Shown here one piece after another: positions 43,195 to 50,957 of a DNA stretch of 64,000 nt; the stretch's first letter is position 1; every line of letters begins with the position of its first letter. This DNA comes from Streptomyces sp. TRM64462 (GTDB lineage: Bacteria; Actinomycetota; Actinomycetes; Streptomycetales; Streptomycetaceae): positions 17,659 through 81,658 of the forward strand of contig NZ_JABWDV010000419.1 of assembly GCF_013362995.1 (NCBI RefSeq). Reading direction: 5' to 3'. A program made the position numbers and the translations under genes. Under the pieces are notes generated by a model. The model saw only the letters and a list, made by a program, of their open reading frames with translations, was not told where the DNA came from and searched no databases.

Positions 43195-46100
43195 ATGCGT
43201 CCCGTTCGTCTTGAGCTCAACGGCTTCGCCGGCTTCCGCGCTCCCACCGTGGTCGATTTCACCGACACCGACTACTTCGCCCTCGTCGGCCCCACCGGTT
43301 CAGGCAAGTCCACCATCCTCGACGCGCTGACGTTCGCCCTGTACGGCTCGGCCTACCGGTGGGGACGCAGCAACGCCATCTCCTACGCACTCGCCCCCAC
43401 GAGCAACCGCTGCACGGTCTCGCTCACCTTCGACATCGGATCACAGCGCTACCAGGTCGCCCGCGAGGTCCGCCGCATGGGCCAGCAGATCCAGCAGAAG
43501 GCCGTCAGCCTGGTGCAGTTCACTGACCCCACCGCAGTCGCTGTCGAGCCAGGCGGACCGCAGCCGGAGGTACTGGCCGGGGAGATCAAGGAACTCAACA
43601 CCGCCATCGAGGATCTGCTCGGCCTGTCCTTCGACGACTTCTGCCAGTGCGTCGTCCTGCCCCAGGGTGACTTCGCCCGGTTCCTGTCCGCCAACGCCAG
43701 CAACCGCCAGCAGATCCTGCTCAAACTCCTCGGCGCCTCCCAATACGAAGGCATCGGTAAACGTGCCGGCGCCCAGGCAGACCAAGCAGCCAAGGAGGTC
43801 GAAATCCTCAACGACCAGCTGAGCCGGCACGCCGACGCCACCCCCGAAGCCGAGGCCGCCGCACAGGCGCGTGTCGAGACGCTTGAACAGCTGGCCGTCA
43901 CCGTCGACCAACTCGTGCCCCGTGTCACCGAGGCACGCACCCGCGCACACGAGGCCGACGCCCGAGCCGACACGCTGCGCAGCGAGACCGATCTGCTGGC
44001 CTCCATCCGCACCCCCGACGGCATCGAAGAGCTGCAACGTCAGGCCACCCGGGCACAGACGGCCGCCCAGCAGGCCCGTGAGGCCGCCGACGCGGCCGCT
44101 CAGACCCTCTCCGACGTCACCCAAGAGGCTCAGTTGGGCCCTCAGCGCACCGACCTGACCCTCACCCGCGACCGGTACACCGAGAAGGCAGCCCTGACGG
44201 GCCGCCGCGACGGCGTCATCGCCGACGCCCAGCGCGCCCAAGAGGAGTTGGCGCAGTCCAAAGACCGGCTGAAAGCATCGGCGCAGAGCGTTGACAAGGC
44301 CCGCCGCAGCGCCGAGGAGACCCGGGAGCGCCGCGCCCAGGCCCGGCAGGCGCAGGAGAAACTGCGGGGCCGCCACCAGCTGCTGGCTGCCGTTCGTATC
44401 CCCGACGGCGTCACCGACCTGACCAGCCGTGCAGCAGCCCGTTCTCACGAGGTCGAAGCCGCCGCTGAGGCGCTCACCGCGGCCCGCGACCGGCACGAAC
44501 AGGCCTCCCGTGCGCTGACCGCCGCCGGCGACGGCAGCCGGCTGACGGAAGCGCACCAGGCACTCGATGAGCTCCTCGATGTCATCAGTTTGCTCACGCA
44601 TGCCACCGGCGCACTGGACGACTGCGCCGAGAGGGCCAGCCGGGCTGAAGAGGCGGTGGCAGGCGCCCAAGCGCGCCTGAACGCGGCCACGTCCACGGTC
44701 GATGAAGCCCGCGTCCTCGCCGGTGCCGCACAGCTGCGCCCTCAGCTTCAGGTAGGCCACACCTGCCCGGTCTGCGAGCAGAACGTCACCACCCTCCCGC
44801 CGCCGCTGTCCGACCCCGCTGTCCAGGCAGCCGAGGCGGCACATGCCGCCGCCGCAGAAGAACACCGTGCTCTGCTGGACCAATACGAGGACGCCAAGAA
44901 GGCGGTTACCGACCAGCAGCGGGAAGTGGACAAACTCACCACACAGCGCACCCTGCTCGACAAGAGGCTGGGCACACTGCTGCCCGACCGCCCCGCCGGC
45001 ACCGGCCGCGACTGCGACGCCGACCGCGCCCACCTCGACGAACTCATCGAATCCCGTGACCAGTTGACCACTGACGAGCAGCAGGCCCGCGACGCGGTAC
45101 AGAAAGCCGAAACTGCCCACGGCTCCGCCACGTCGGCTGTCGCCGCGCTGCAGCGGGAACTCGACCGGGCCCGCAACACTCTGCACTCGACGCTGGGCAC
45201 ACTGACCGCTTTTGACCCGCCGACCCTCGACACCGACGACCTGACCTCGGCCTGGACCGACCTGGAGGCCTGGGCCCGCACCCAGACCACCACCACAGAA
45301 CGCGACCTCGCAGCCGCCGACGCCGAAACGGCCGACGCCGAAAAGGCCCACTCGGACGCGACCAGCGCGCTGGAGACCGCCGACCGTGCACAGGCCGACG
45401 CCCAGGCTGCCCACACCGCAGCCGTCGAGAACGCCGCAACCGCCAGCCTCGCGAAGACGAACCTGACCGACCGCCTGAGCACACTCGAGACGCTTTTGGC
45501 CCAGGCGCCACCGGAAGCCGAACTCCCGGCCCTCTTCGAGGAATGCGCCCGTCTCGAGGCGGCCGTGGAGACAGCCACCACGCAGGCCAACCACACACGC
45601 ACAACAACCAAGGCAGCAGCGGCCGAACAGGACAAGTGGCGAGAGCACACCGCGAAGGCCCGCTCCGTGCTGGCAGCCAGCCGGGATACCGTGGCGGCGC
45701 TGAGTCCACCAAGCCTCGACACCGACGACCTCGCCGCCGCCTGGTCCACCCTGACCGGCTGGGCCAGCCGCCAGATCAGCGACCGGCAGACCGCCATCGC
45801 ACGCGCAGACACCGACACCCAGACCGCCCACAACGAAGCCGACCAACTCCTGGGCAGCCTGGAGACCCTCCTACGCGGCAACGACCTGGACCCGCAGGAC
45901 CTCGGCGACAGCCCGGAACGCGCCGCACAGGCCCCGCGCGTGGTCGCGGTCGCAGCCGAACGCGCCCGGGGCCAGGTCAAAACGATCCAACGCAGCCGCG
46001 CCGACGCCGACGCGATACAGGACAAGATCGACGACGCCCGCACCCGACAACAGGTAGCCGCCGAACTGGCCCGGCTGATGCGGTCCAACAAGTTCCCCCA

Positions 46101-46548
46101 GTGGCTCGCCACCTCAGCCCTCGACACTTTGGTCGCCGGCGCCTCGCAGTCACTGCGCCAACTGTCGGGTGACCGCTTCGACCTCAGCCACCAAAAGGGC
46201 GAGTTCTACGTCATCGACCACTTCGACGCCGACTCCACGCGCTCGGTGCGCACCCTGTCCGGTGGCGAAACATTCCAGGCCAGCCTGGCCCTCGCCCTGG
46301 CCCTCTCCGACCAACTGGCCGGCCTGGGCGGCGCCACGAAACTGGAATCCATCTTCCTCGACGAAGGGTTCGGCACCCTCGATGCTGATTCGCTCCAGAC
46401 CGTCGCCGACACCCTGCAAAACCTCGCCCAGGGAGAACGAATGGTCGGAGTGATCACCCACGTCACCGCGCTCGCCGAACAGATCCCGGTCCAGTTCCAC
46501 GTCCAGCGCGACACCCGCACCTCCACCGTCACCCGGCAGGGCACATGA
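43195..46548 (+). CDS. sbcC: Rad50/SbcC ATPase
   Basis: 1117 residues. Walker A VGPTGSGKST at 31-40; about 850 residues of coiled coil interrupted at the middle by CPVCEQN (Cys524, Cys527), the zinc hook; signature SGGETFQASLALALALSDQL; Walker B FLDEGFGTLD (Asp1056 region); D/H-loop MVGVITHV. It opens DNA ends for SbcD in an ATP-dependent way and tethers ends through the hook. ATGA overlap with nurA shows co-translation. Confidence 0.92.
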   Translation: MRPVRLELNGFAGFRAPTVVDFTDTDYFALVGPTGSGKSTILDALTFALYGSAYRWGRSNAISYALAPTSNRCTVSLTFDIGSQRYQVAREVRRMGQQIQQKAVSLVQFTDPTAVAVEPGGPQPEVLAGEIKELNTAIEDLLGLSFDDFCQCVVLPQGDFARFLSANASNRQQILLKLLGASQYEGIGKRAGAQADQAAKEVEILNDQLSRHADATPEAEAAAQARVETLEQLAVTVDQLVPRVTEARTRAHEADARADTLRSETDLLASIRTPDGIEELQRQATRAQTAAQQAREAADAAAQTLSDVTQEAQLGPQRTDLTLTRDRYTEKAALTGRRDGVIADAQRAQEELAQSKDRLKASAQSVDKARRSAEETRERRAQARQAQEKLRGRHQLLAAVRIPDGVTDLTSRAAARSHEVEAAAEALTAARDRHEQASRALTAAGDGSRLTEAHQALDELLDVISLLTHATGALDDCAERASRAEEAVAGAQARLNAATSTVDEARVLAGAAQLRPQLQVGHTCPVCEQNVTTLPPPLSDPAVQAAEAAHAAAAEEHRALLDQYEDAKKAVTDQQREVDKLTTQRTLLDKRLGTLLPDRPAGTGRDCDADRAHLDELIESRDQLTTDEQQARDAVQKAETAHGSATSAVAALQRELDRARNTLHSTLGTLTAFDPPTLDTDDLTSAWTDLEAWARTQTTTTERDLAAADAETADAEKAHSDATSALETADRAQADAQAAHTAAVENAATASLAKTNLTDRLSTLETLLAQAPPEAELPALFEECARLEAAVETATTQANHTRTTTKAAAAEQDKWREHTAKARSVLAASRDTVAALSPPSLDTDDLAAAWSTLTGWASRQISDRQTAIARADTDTQTAHNEADQLLGSLETLLRGNDLDPQDLGDSPERAAQAPRVVAVAAERARGQVKTIQRSRADADAIQDKIDDARTRQQVAAELARLMRSNKFPQWLATSALDTLVAGASQSLRQLSGDRFDLSHQKGEFYVIDHFDADSTRSVRTLSGGETFQASLALALALSDQLAGLGGATKLESIFLDEGFGTLDADSLQTVADTLQNLAQGERMVGVITHVTALAEQIPVQFHVQRDTRTSTVTRQGT

Positions 46549-47579
46549 CCACCACAGCACAGGCCTCCCGCATGCGGTTCCACGTCGATGGCTGGGACCC
46601 CACCTACGGCTCCAGCGTCGAGAACGCCGAGGACGGCATCGCCGACTCCACCGCCAAGGTCACCCCCCATATCGAACTCGCCCCGGCAGACTGGAAGCCC
46701 ATCTCGCCCTCCCAGGTATCCGCCCCAGGCGCCGTCCTGTTCGTCGACGGCGTCCGCCGCGTCGAAGCCCGCATCTGGATCGAACAGCCCCCCTCCACCG
46801 AACCGGCCACAGGCTCCGACAACGCAGCCCGGGACGCCCGGATGGCACTGTGCGCCTCCTACGCGGCAGGCACCGTGTGCTGCTGCCCCGACCGCGGCGC
46901 ACATCTGCTGACCATCGACTACCGGCGCGGCCTGTTCACCACCGCCACCAACGCCGTCGACGTGCCCACCACTGCCGGAACCTACAAGGCCACCATCACC
47001 CCCGACGACCAAGACCAAAACCTCGCAGTGCTGCTCTCGACGGCGCTGCAACGCCAACTCACCGATCTCGAGGTTCTCGTCGCCACCCATGCCCGCACCG
47101 CCCTGACCGGCCACGGCGTCCCCGAAGGCTCCGACCTCCTCGTCGTGGACGGACCGCTGCGCGGCCGCACCCACCTGCCGCGCGCCCTGGGATTCATCAA
47201 ATCCCACCGCACCGCCTATCTGCCGCCCGACCTGCACGCCACGATCGCCACCCTGGCCCCCGGCGAACGCAGCCCGGTGTTCTTGATGGGCACCTCCTGG
47301 GACCGCCACGCCTGGTACTTGCGACTGCCGTGCACCCCCGGCGCCCCCTGGGCCGGAGTAGTACGGCTGGAATGCGCCGCCGACATCCCTGCGGCCGCGG
47401 CGATCGAGCTGGCCAACCTCTCACAAGCCCTCCTGCCGCGGTACGCCAGCATCGAGTACAAAGACACCCGTGCCCCGCAGAACCTGGTGCCGGTCGCCGG
47501 ACTGGAGAGAGAACTACGCCGCCACCTGGGCAACCCCGTCCTACTCGGCCGCGCCCTACGCGTGGCATCGGCGAGCTGA
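46545..47579 (+). CDS. nurA: NurA-like 5'-3' nuclease
   Basis: 344 residues, ATG overlapping the sbcC stop. NurA signatures: FVDGVRRVEARI (Asp68, first metal ligand of the RNase-H-like NurA fold), LLVVDGPLRGR (201-207, second Asp), GFIKSHRTAYL (216-224, the conserved Gly-x-x-Lys-Ser), and the C-terminal ELRRHLGNPVLLGRALR. NurA dimers dock on HerA hexamers to resect 5' strands. In archaea the same four genes (herA, mre11, rad50, nurA) form an operon for end resection; here the order is herA-sbcD-sbcC-nurA. Confidence 0.85.
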   Translation: MTTTAQASRMRFHVDGWDPTYGSSVENAEDGIADSTAKVTPHIELAPADWKPISPSQVSAPGAVLFVDGVRRVEARIWIEQPPSTEPATGSDNAARDARMALCASYAAGTVCCCPDRGAHLLTIDYRRGLFTTATNAVDVPTTAGTYKATITPDDQDQNLAVLLSTALQRQLTDLEVLVATHARTALTGHGVPEGSDLLVVDGPLRGRTHLPRALGFIKSHRTAYLPPDLHATIATLAPGERSPVFLMGTSWDRHAWYLRLPCTPGAPWAGVVRLECAADIPAAAAIELANLSQALLPRYASIEYKDTRAPQNLVPVAGLERELRRHLGNPVLLGRALRVASAS

Positions 47580-47707
47580 ACCGCTCAGACTCACGGCTCC
47601 ACCCTCGCCCACCTGACCGAAGCAGCCGAATAACCTGCACCCGAGGGGCGGGCTACCGTCCTCAGCCCCCTCACTCACCCGCCAGCCCTCACCGGAGCGG
47701 TAACCCC

Positions 47708-49957
47708 ATGGCCCTTTCCGACATCGAGCTGCGGCCGCACCAGAAGGAGGCCGTCACCGCGGCCGCCCACATCCTGCGTGAAAACCCGCGGGCAAGTGTG
47801 GTCGCGGCCTGCGGTACCGGAAAGACGCTGATCGCTGCCCGCACCGCTGCCCGCACTGCCGCGCAGGGCAGGGTGCTCGTGCTGCTGCCGACGCTGGACC
47901 TGCTGTCGCAGACGATCCGCTCCTGGCGTGCGGCCGGGCGCAAGGGCGCCACGATTGCGGTGTGTTCGGCCCGTCAGGCCCTGGAGTATGAGCCGCTCAG
48001 CGCCGACGTCCCCATAACCACCGACCCCGCAGACCTGGCCGCCCTCACCGTCACACCCCGGCCAGGCCCGGTCACCGCCTACGCCACCTACGCCTCCCTG
48101 CCCACCGTGATCACCGCCCACCGTGATCACCGCCTTCCCCCCTGGGACCTGATCGTCGTCGACGAGGCCCACCGCACCGCCGGCCGCCTGGGCAAGGCCT
48201 GGGCCGCCGTCCACTACGACGACCAGGTCCCCGCCGCCCGCCGCCTGTACCTGACCGCCACCCCCCGTATCTGGGACGCCGACGCCGACCGGGACGGGGA
48301 CACCGAGGCGGTGGCCTCCATGGACGACGAAGCCCTCTTCGGCCCGGTCGCCTACCGCCTTACCCTCTCCGACGCCATCGACCTCGGCCTGCTCGCCGAC
48401 TACCAGATCCTCGTCCCCGTCGTCACCGACGAAAACCTGCGCGACTGGCTCGCCACCGGACCCGGCGCCGGCGTTGACGGACTACGCCTGGCCGGCCGCC
48501 AGGTCGCCGCCCTGCGCGCCATCCACGACCACCAACTGCGCCGCGTCCTGACCTTCCACCACCGCGTCGCCGACGCCCGAGCCTTCGCCACCACCCTGCA
48601 CGACACCGCCGCCACCCTCCCGGACAACCTGCGCCCCCAAGGACTGTGGGCGGACTGGATCAGCGGAAGCCACACCCCCCAGGTCCGCCGTCGCCTGCTG
48701 CTCGAGTTCGCCTCCCACAGCGACCCGCACAGCCCGGCCGTGCTCTCCAACGCCCGCGTGCTGGGGGAGGGTATCGATGTGCCCTCCATCGACGCCGTCG
48801 TCTTCGCTGACCCAAAAAGCAGCCCCGTCGAAACCGTCCAGGCCGTCGGCCGCGCGCTGCGCCAGGACCCCGGCGCAGGCAAGAAGGCCACCCTCGTCGT
48901 CCCCGTCTACCTCACCCCTGGCGAAGATCCGGACGACCTCCTCGGCGCCGACGCCTACACCCCGCTATGGCACACCGTCCAGGCCCTGCGTGCCCACGAC
49001 GACCGCCTCGAAGCACGCCTGGCCGACCCGCGCACCCACCGCCCCACGATGCCCCCGCACGACCCCGAGGCCTGGCTGCACTTCGACCGCCCCACCCAGG
49101 CCGAAGACGTCGCCCTCGCCCTCTCCCTGCGGGTCCTGGCTCCCAAGAGCGCTGAGTGGCGCCGCGGCCTGAAAGCCGCCCGCCGTTACCACCGCACCCA
49201 CCACCACCTCGACGTCCCCCAGACCTACGAAGACCCCACCGGCTATCCACTGGGCCGCTGGCTGACCTGGCAACGCCACCTCCATGCCACCGGCGCCCTC
49301 GACGCGGCCCGCGCCAGCGCCCTGGAACGCCTCGGCATCATCTGGGACCCCCGTCAGCAGGCCTTCGACCGCGGACTCGCTCACGCCGCCGTCTACGTCA
49401 CCCGCCACGGCCACCTCGCCGTCCCCGTCGACGAGACCCAGGACGGCTTCCCCCTCGGCCGATGGCTGGCAACCCAGCGCACCCGCGCCGAGACCCTCAC
49501 TGCCGAACGCGTCGCCGCCCTCACCGCCCTGGACCGGTGGTGGAACCCGCCCTGGCCGATTACCTGGCAACGCGCCTATCACTCTGCTGCCCGCCAGCAG
49601 ACGCAGAAGGACACATCACAAGCCAGGGAGTGGCTCGAGGCCCAGCGCGCGCGAGTCAGCGACCTTCACCCCGAGCAGCGCCGCCTCCTCAGGGATCTGG
49701 GGCTCGACCTGCCAGATGCGCCCGTCTCTTGCGAAGAGGACAGCCCGCTGTCAGCACGTGAGCGCGCTTTCCAGCGCGGGTTGACCGCCGCGCGTGCTTT
49801 CCGAGAGAGGGAGGGCCATCTCAACGTCCCCCAGAGGCACATCGAAGAGATCGAAGGCGGCTATGTGCGTCTGGGGCAGTGGCTGAGTAACCTTCGGCGC
49901 CGCCGCACCAGCCTCAGTCCGCAGCGCCTTGCCGCCCTGGCCGAGCTCGGCCTGTAA
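47708..49957 (+). CDS. SF2 DEAH-box helicase with C-terminal HA repeats
   Basis: 749 residues from ATG 47708. SF2 core: Q-like LRPHQKEAV, motif I VVAACGTGKT, motif II LIVVDEAHR, motif III YLTATPR, motif V ARVLGEGIDVPSIDAVVFADP and motif VI QAVGRALRQD. The last 280 residues contain four helicase-associated (HA) repeats of about 65 residues, each with a G-x-x-A-x-x-Y/F-x-x-x-x-G-H-L-x-V-P and P-L-G-x-W-L pattern; the third is degenerate. HA-type helicases are typical of actinobacterial chromosome ends and plasmids. It is 128 bp after nurA and may belong to that operon. The stop TAA is the exact target of the IS element that follows. Confidence 0.88.
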   Translation: MALSDIELRPHQKEAVTAAAHILRENPRASVVAACGTGKTLIAARTAARTAAQGRVLVLLPTLDLLSQTIRSWRAAGRKGATIAVCSARQALEYEPLSADVPITTDPADLAALTVTPRPGPVTAYATYASLPTVITAHRDHRLPPWDLIVVDEAHRTAGRLGKAWAAVHYDDQVPAARRLYLTATPRIWDADADRDGDTEAVASMDDEALFGPVAYRLTLSDAIDLGLLADYQILVPVVTDENLRDWLATGPGAGVDGLRLAGRQVAALRAIHDHQLRRVLTFHHRVADARAFATTLHDTAATLPDNLRPQGLWADWISGSHTPQVRRRLLLEFASHSDPHSPAVLSNARVLGEGIDVPSIDAVVFADPKSSPVETVQAVGRALRQDPGAGKKATLVVPVYLTPGEDPDDLLGADAYTPLWHTVQALRAHDDRLEARLADPRTHRPTMPPHDPEAWLHFDRPTQAEDVALALSLRVLAPKSAEWRRGLKAARRYHRTHHHLDVPQTYEDPTGYPLGRWLTWQRHLHATGALDAARASALERLGIIWDPRQQAFDRGLAHAAVYVTRHGHLAVPVDETQDGFPLGRWLATQRTRAETLTAERVAALTALDRWWNPPWPITWQRAYHSAARQQTQKDTSQAREWLEAQRARVSDLHPEQRRLLRDLGLDLPDAPVSCEEDSPLSARERAFQRGLTAARAFREREGHLNVPQRHIEEIEGGYVRLGQWLSNLRRRRTSLSPQRLAALAELGL

Positions 49958-50842
49958 GAGGTCCTAACAAAGCCGTTGGACGTGTCAGTGGGTGATGAGG
50001 CAGGTAGCGAGGCCGAGGAAGGCCTCGTGAATGTCGTCGCGTCGTTCCCAGCGGATGCGCAGGCGGCGGAAGCCGTGCAGCCAGGAGATGGTGCGCTCGA
50101 CGACCCAGCGGAAGATGCCCAGGCCGGAGCCGTGCGGCTGGCCGCGTTCTGCGATCACGGGCCGGATGCCGCGTTGCCGCAGCAGCCGCCGGTACTTGTC
50201 GTGGTCGTAGCCGCGGTCCGCGAAGAGCATGTCCGGCTGTCGCCGTGACCTGCCGACGACGCCGGCGACCGCGGGAACCTTGTCAAGCAGGGGCAGGAGC
50301 TGGGTGACGTTGTTGCGGTTGCCGCCGGTCAGCGACACCGCGAGCGGGATGCCTTGGCCGTTGGTGAGGACGTGGTGCTTGCTGCCCGGCCGTGCACGGT
50401 CGACCGGGCTGCGACCGCTTTTGGGCCCCGCCGGGCCGCCCGCACGTGGGAGGAATCGATCACCGCCCGCGACCAGTCCAGCTGCTTCGCCGACCGCAGC
50501 TTCTTCAGCAGCCCCAGGTGCAGCTTCTCCCACACACCGGCCTCGTTCCAGGCCGCCGGGCGCCGCCAGCAGGTCATGCCCGAGCCGAAGCCCAGCTCCT
50601 GCGGCAGGTACTCCCACTGGATGCCCGTATGGAGCACGAACAGGATCCCGCACAACGCCTGCCGGTCCGGCACCCGCGGCCGGCCCGCCACCAGCTTCGT
50701 CCCCGGCTCGGGCAGCAACGGCTCGACGAGCTACCACAGTTCGTCCGACACGATCCACGGCCGCGACTGACGTTGCCCCACGACCCAACCAACGAGCAGA
50801 CAAGCCGATGGTTACTTGATCAACAACTTCTGTTAGGACCTC
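49958..50842 (-). mobile_element. IS5-family insertion sequence, 885 bp
   Basis: Near-perfect terminal inverted repeats: GAGGTCCTAACA at 49958-49969 and its complement TGTTAGGACCTC at 50831-50842, with partial extension inward (...GTTG). Flanked on both sides by TAA (49955-49957 and 50843-50845), a three-base target duplication of the T-N-A type known for some IS5 subgroups. The left TAA is also the helicase stop codon, so insertion left that gene intact. Size fits IS5-family elements with a transposase in two overlapping frames. Confidence 0.85.
49985..50809 (-). pseudogene. IS5-family DDE transposase, two frames, with premature stop
   Basis: Reading on the minus strand: an N-terminal frame (VGWVVGQRQSRPWIVSDELW, then TAG at 50733-50731, then LVEPLLPEPGTKLVAGRPR...DWSRAVIDSSHVRAARRGPK). 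A shift of -1 at the AAAA run (50422-50419) leads into SGRSPVDRARPGSKHHVL...LFADRGYDHDKYRRLLRQRGIRP...RWVVERTISWLHGFRRLRIRWE, which ends at 49985. DDE residues: D in VIDSSH, D in FADRGYD and E in VVERTI. The frameshift is probably the normal programmed one for such elements, but the in-frame TAG inside the first part predicts a dead transposase. The start codon is uncertain (near 50800). Confidence 0.75.
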
Positions 50843-50957
50843 TAAGCCGGACTGGGGCGTACGGGCGTAGTGGCCCATGTTGCTTCCTCACTGCCCGGTA
50901 GGCGCCCGGGCCAGCGGTAGCACAAGCCGCTGGCCCGGGCGCCGTGCTGCGGTTGCT

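Noticed and set aside
43441..46127. Two long minus-strand frames (801 and 459 codons) opposite sbcC
   Set aside because: Low-complexity Gly/Ser/Arg sequence antisense to a complete Rad50; no start context.
46850..47707. N-terminal extension of the HA-repeat helicase across nurA
   Set aside because: It is out-of-frame translation of nurA; the SF2 Q-motif follows ATG 47708.
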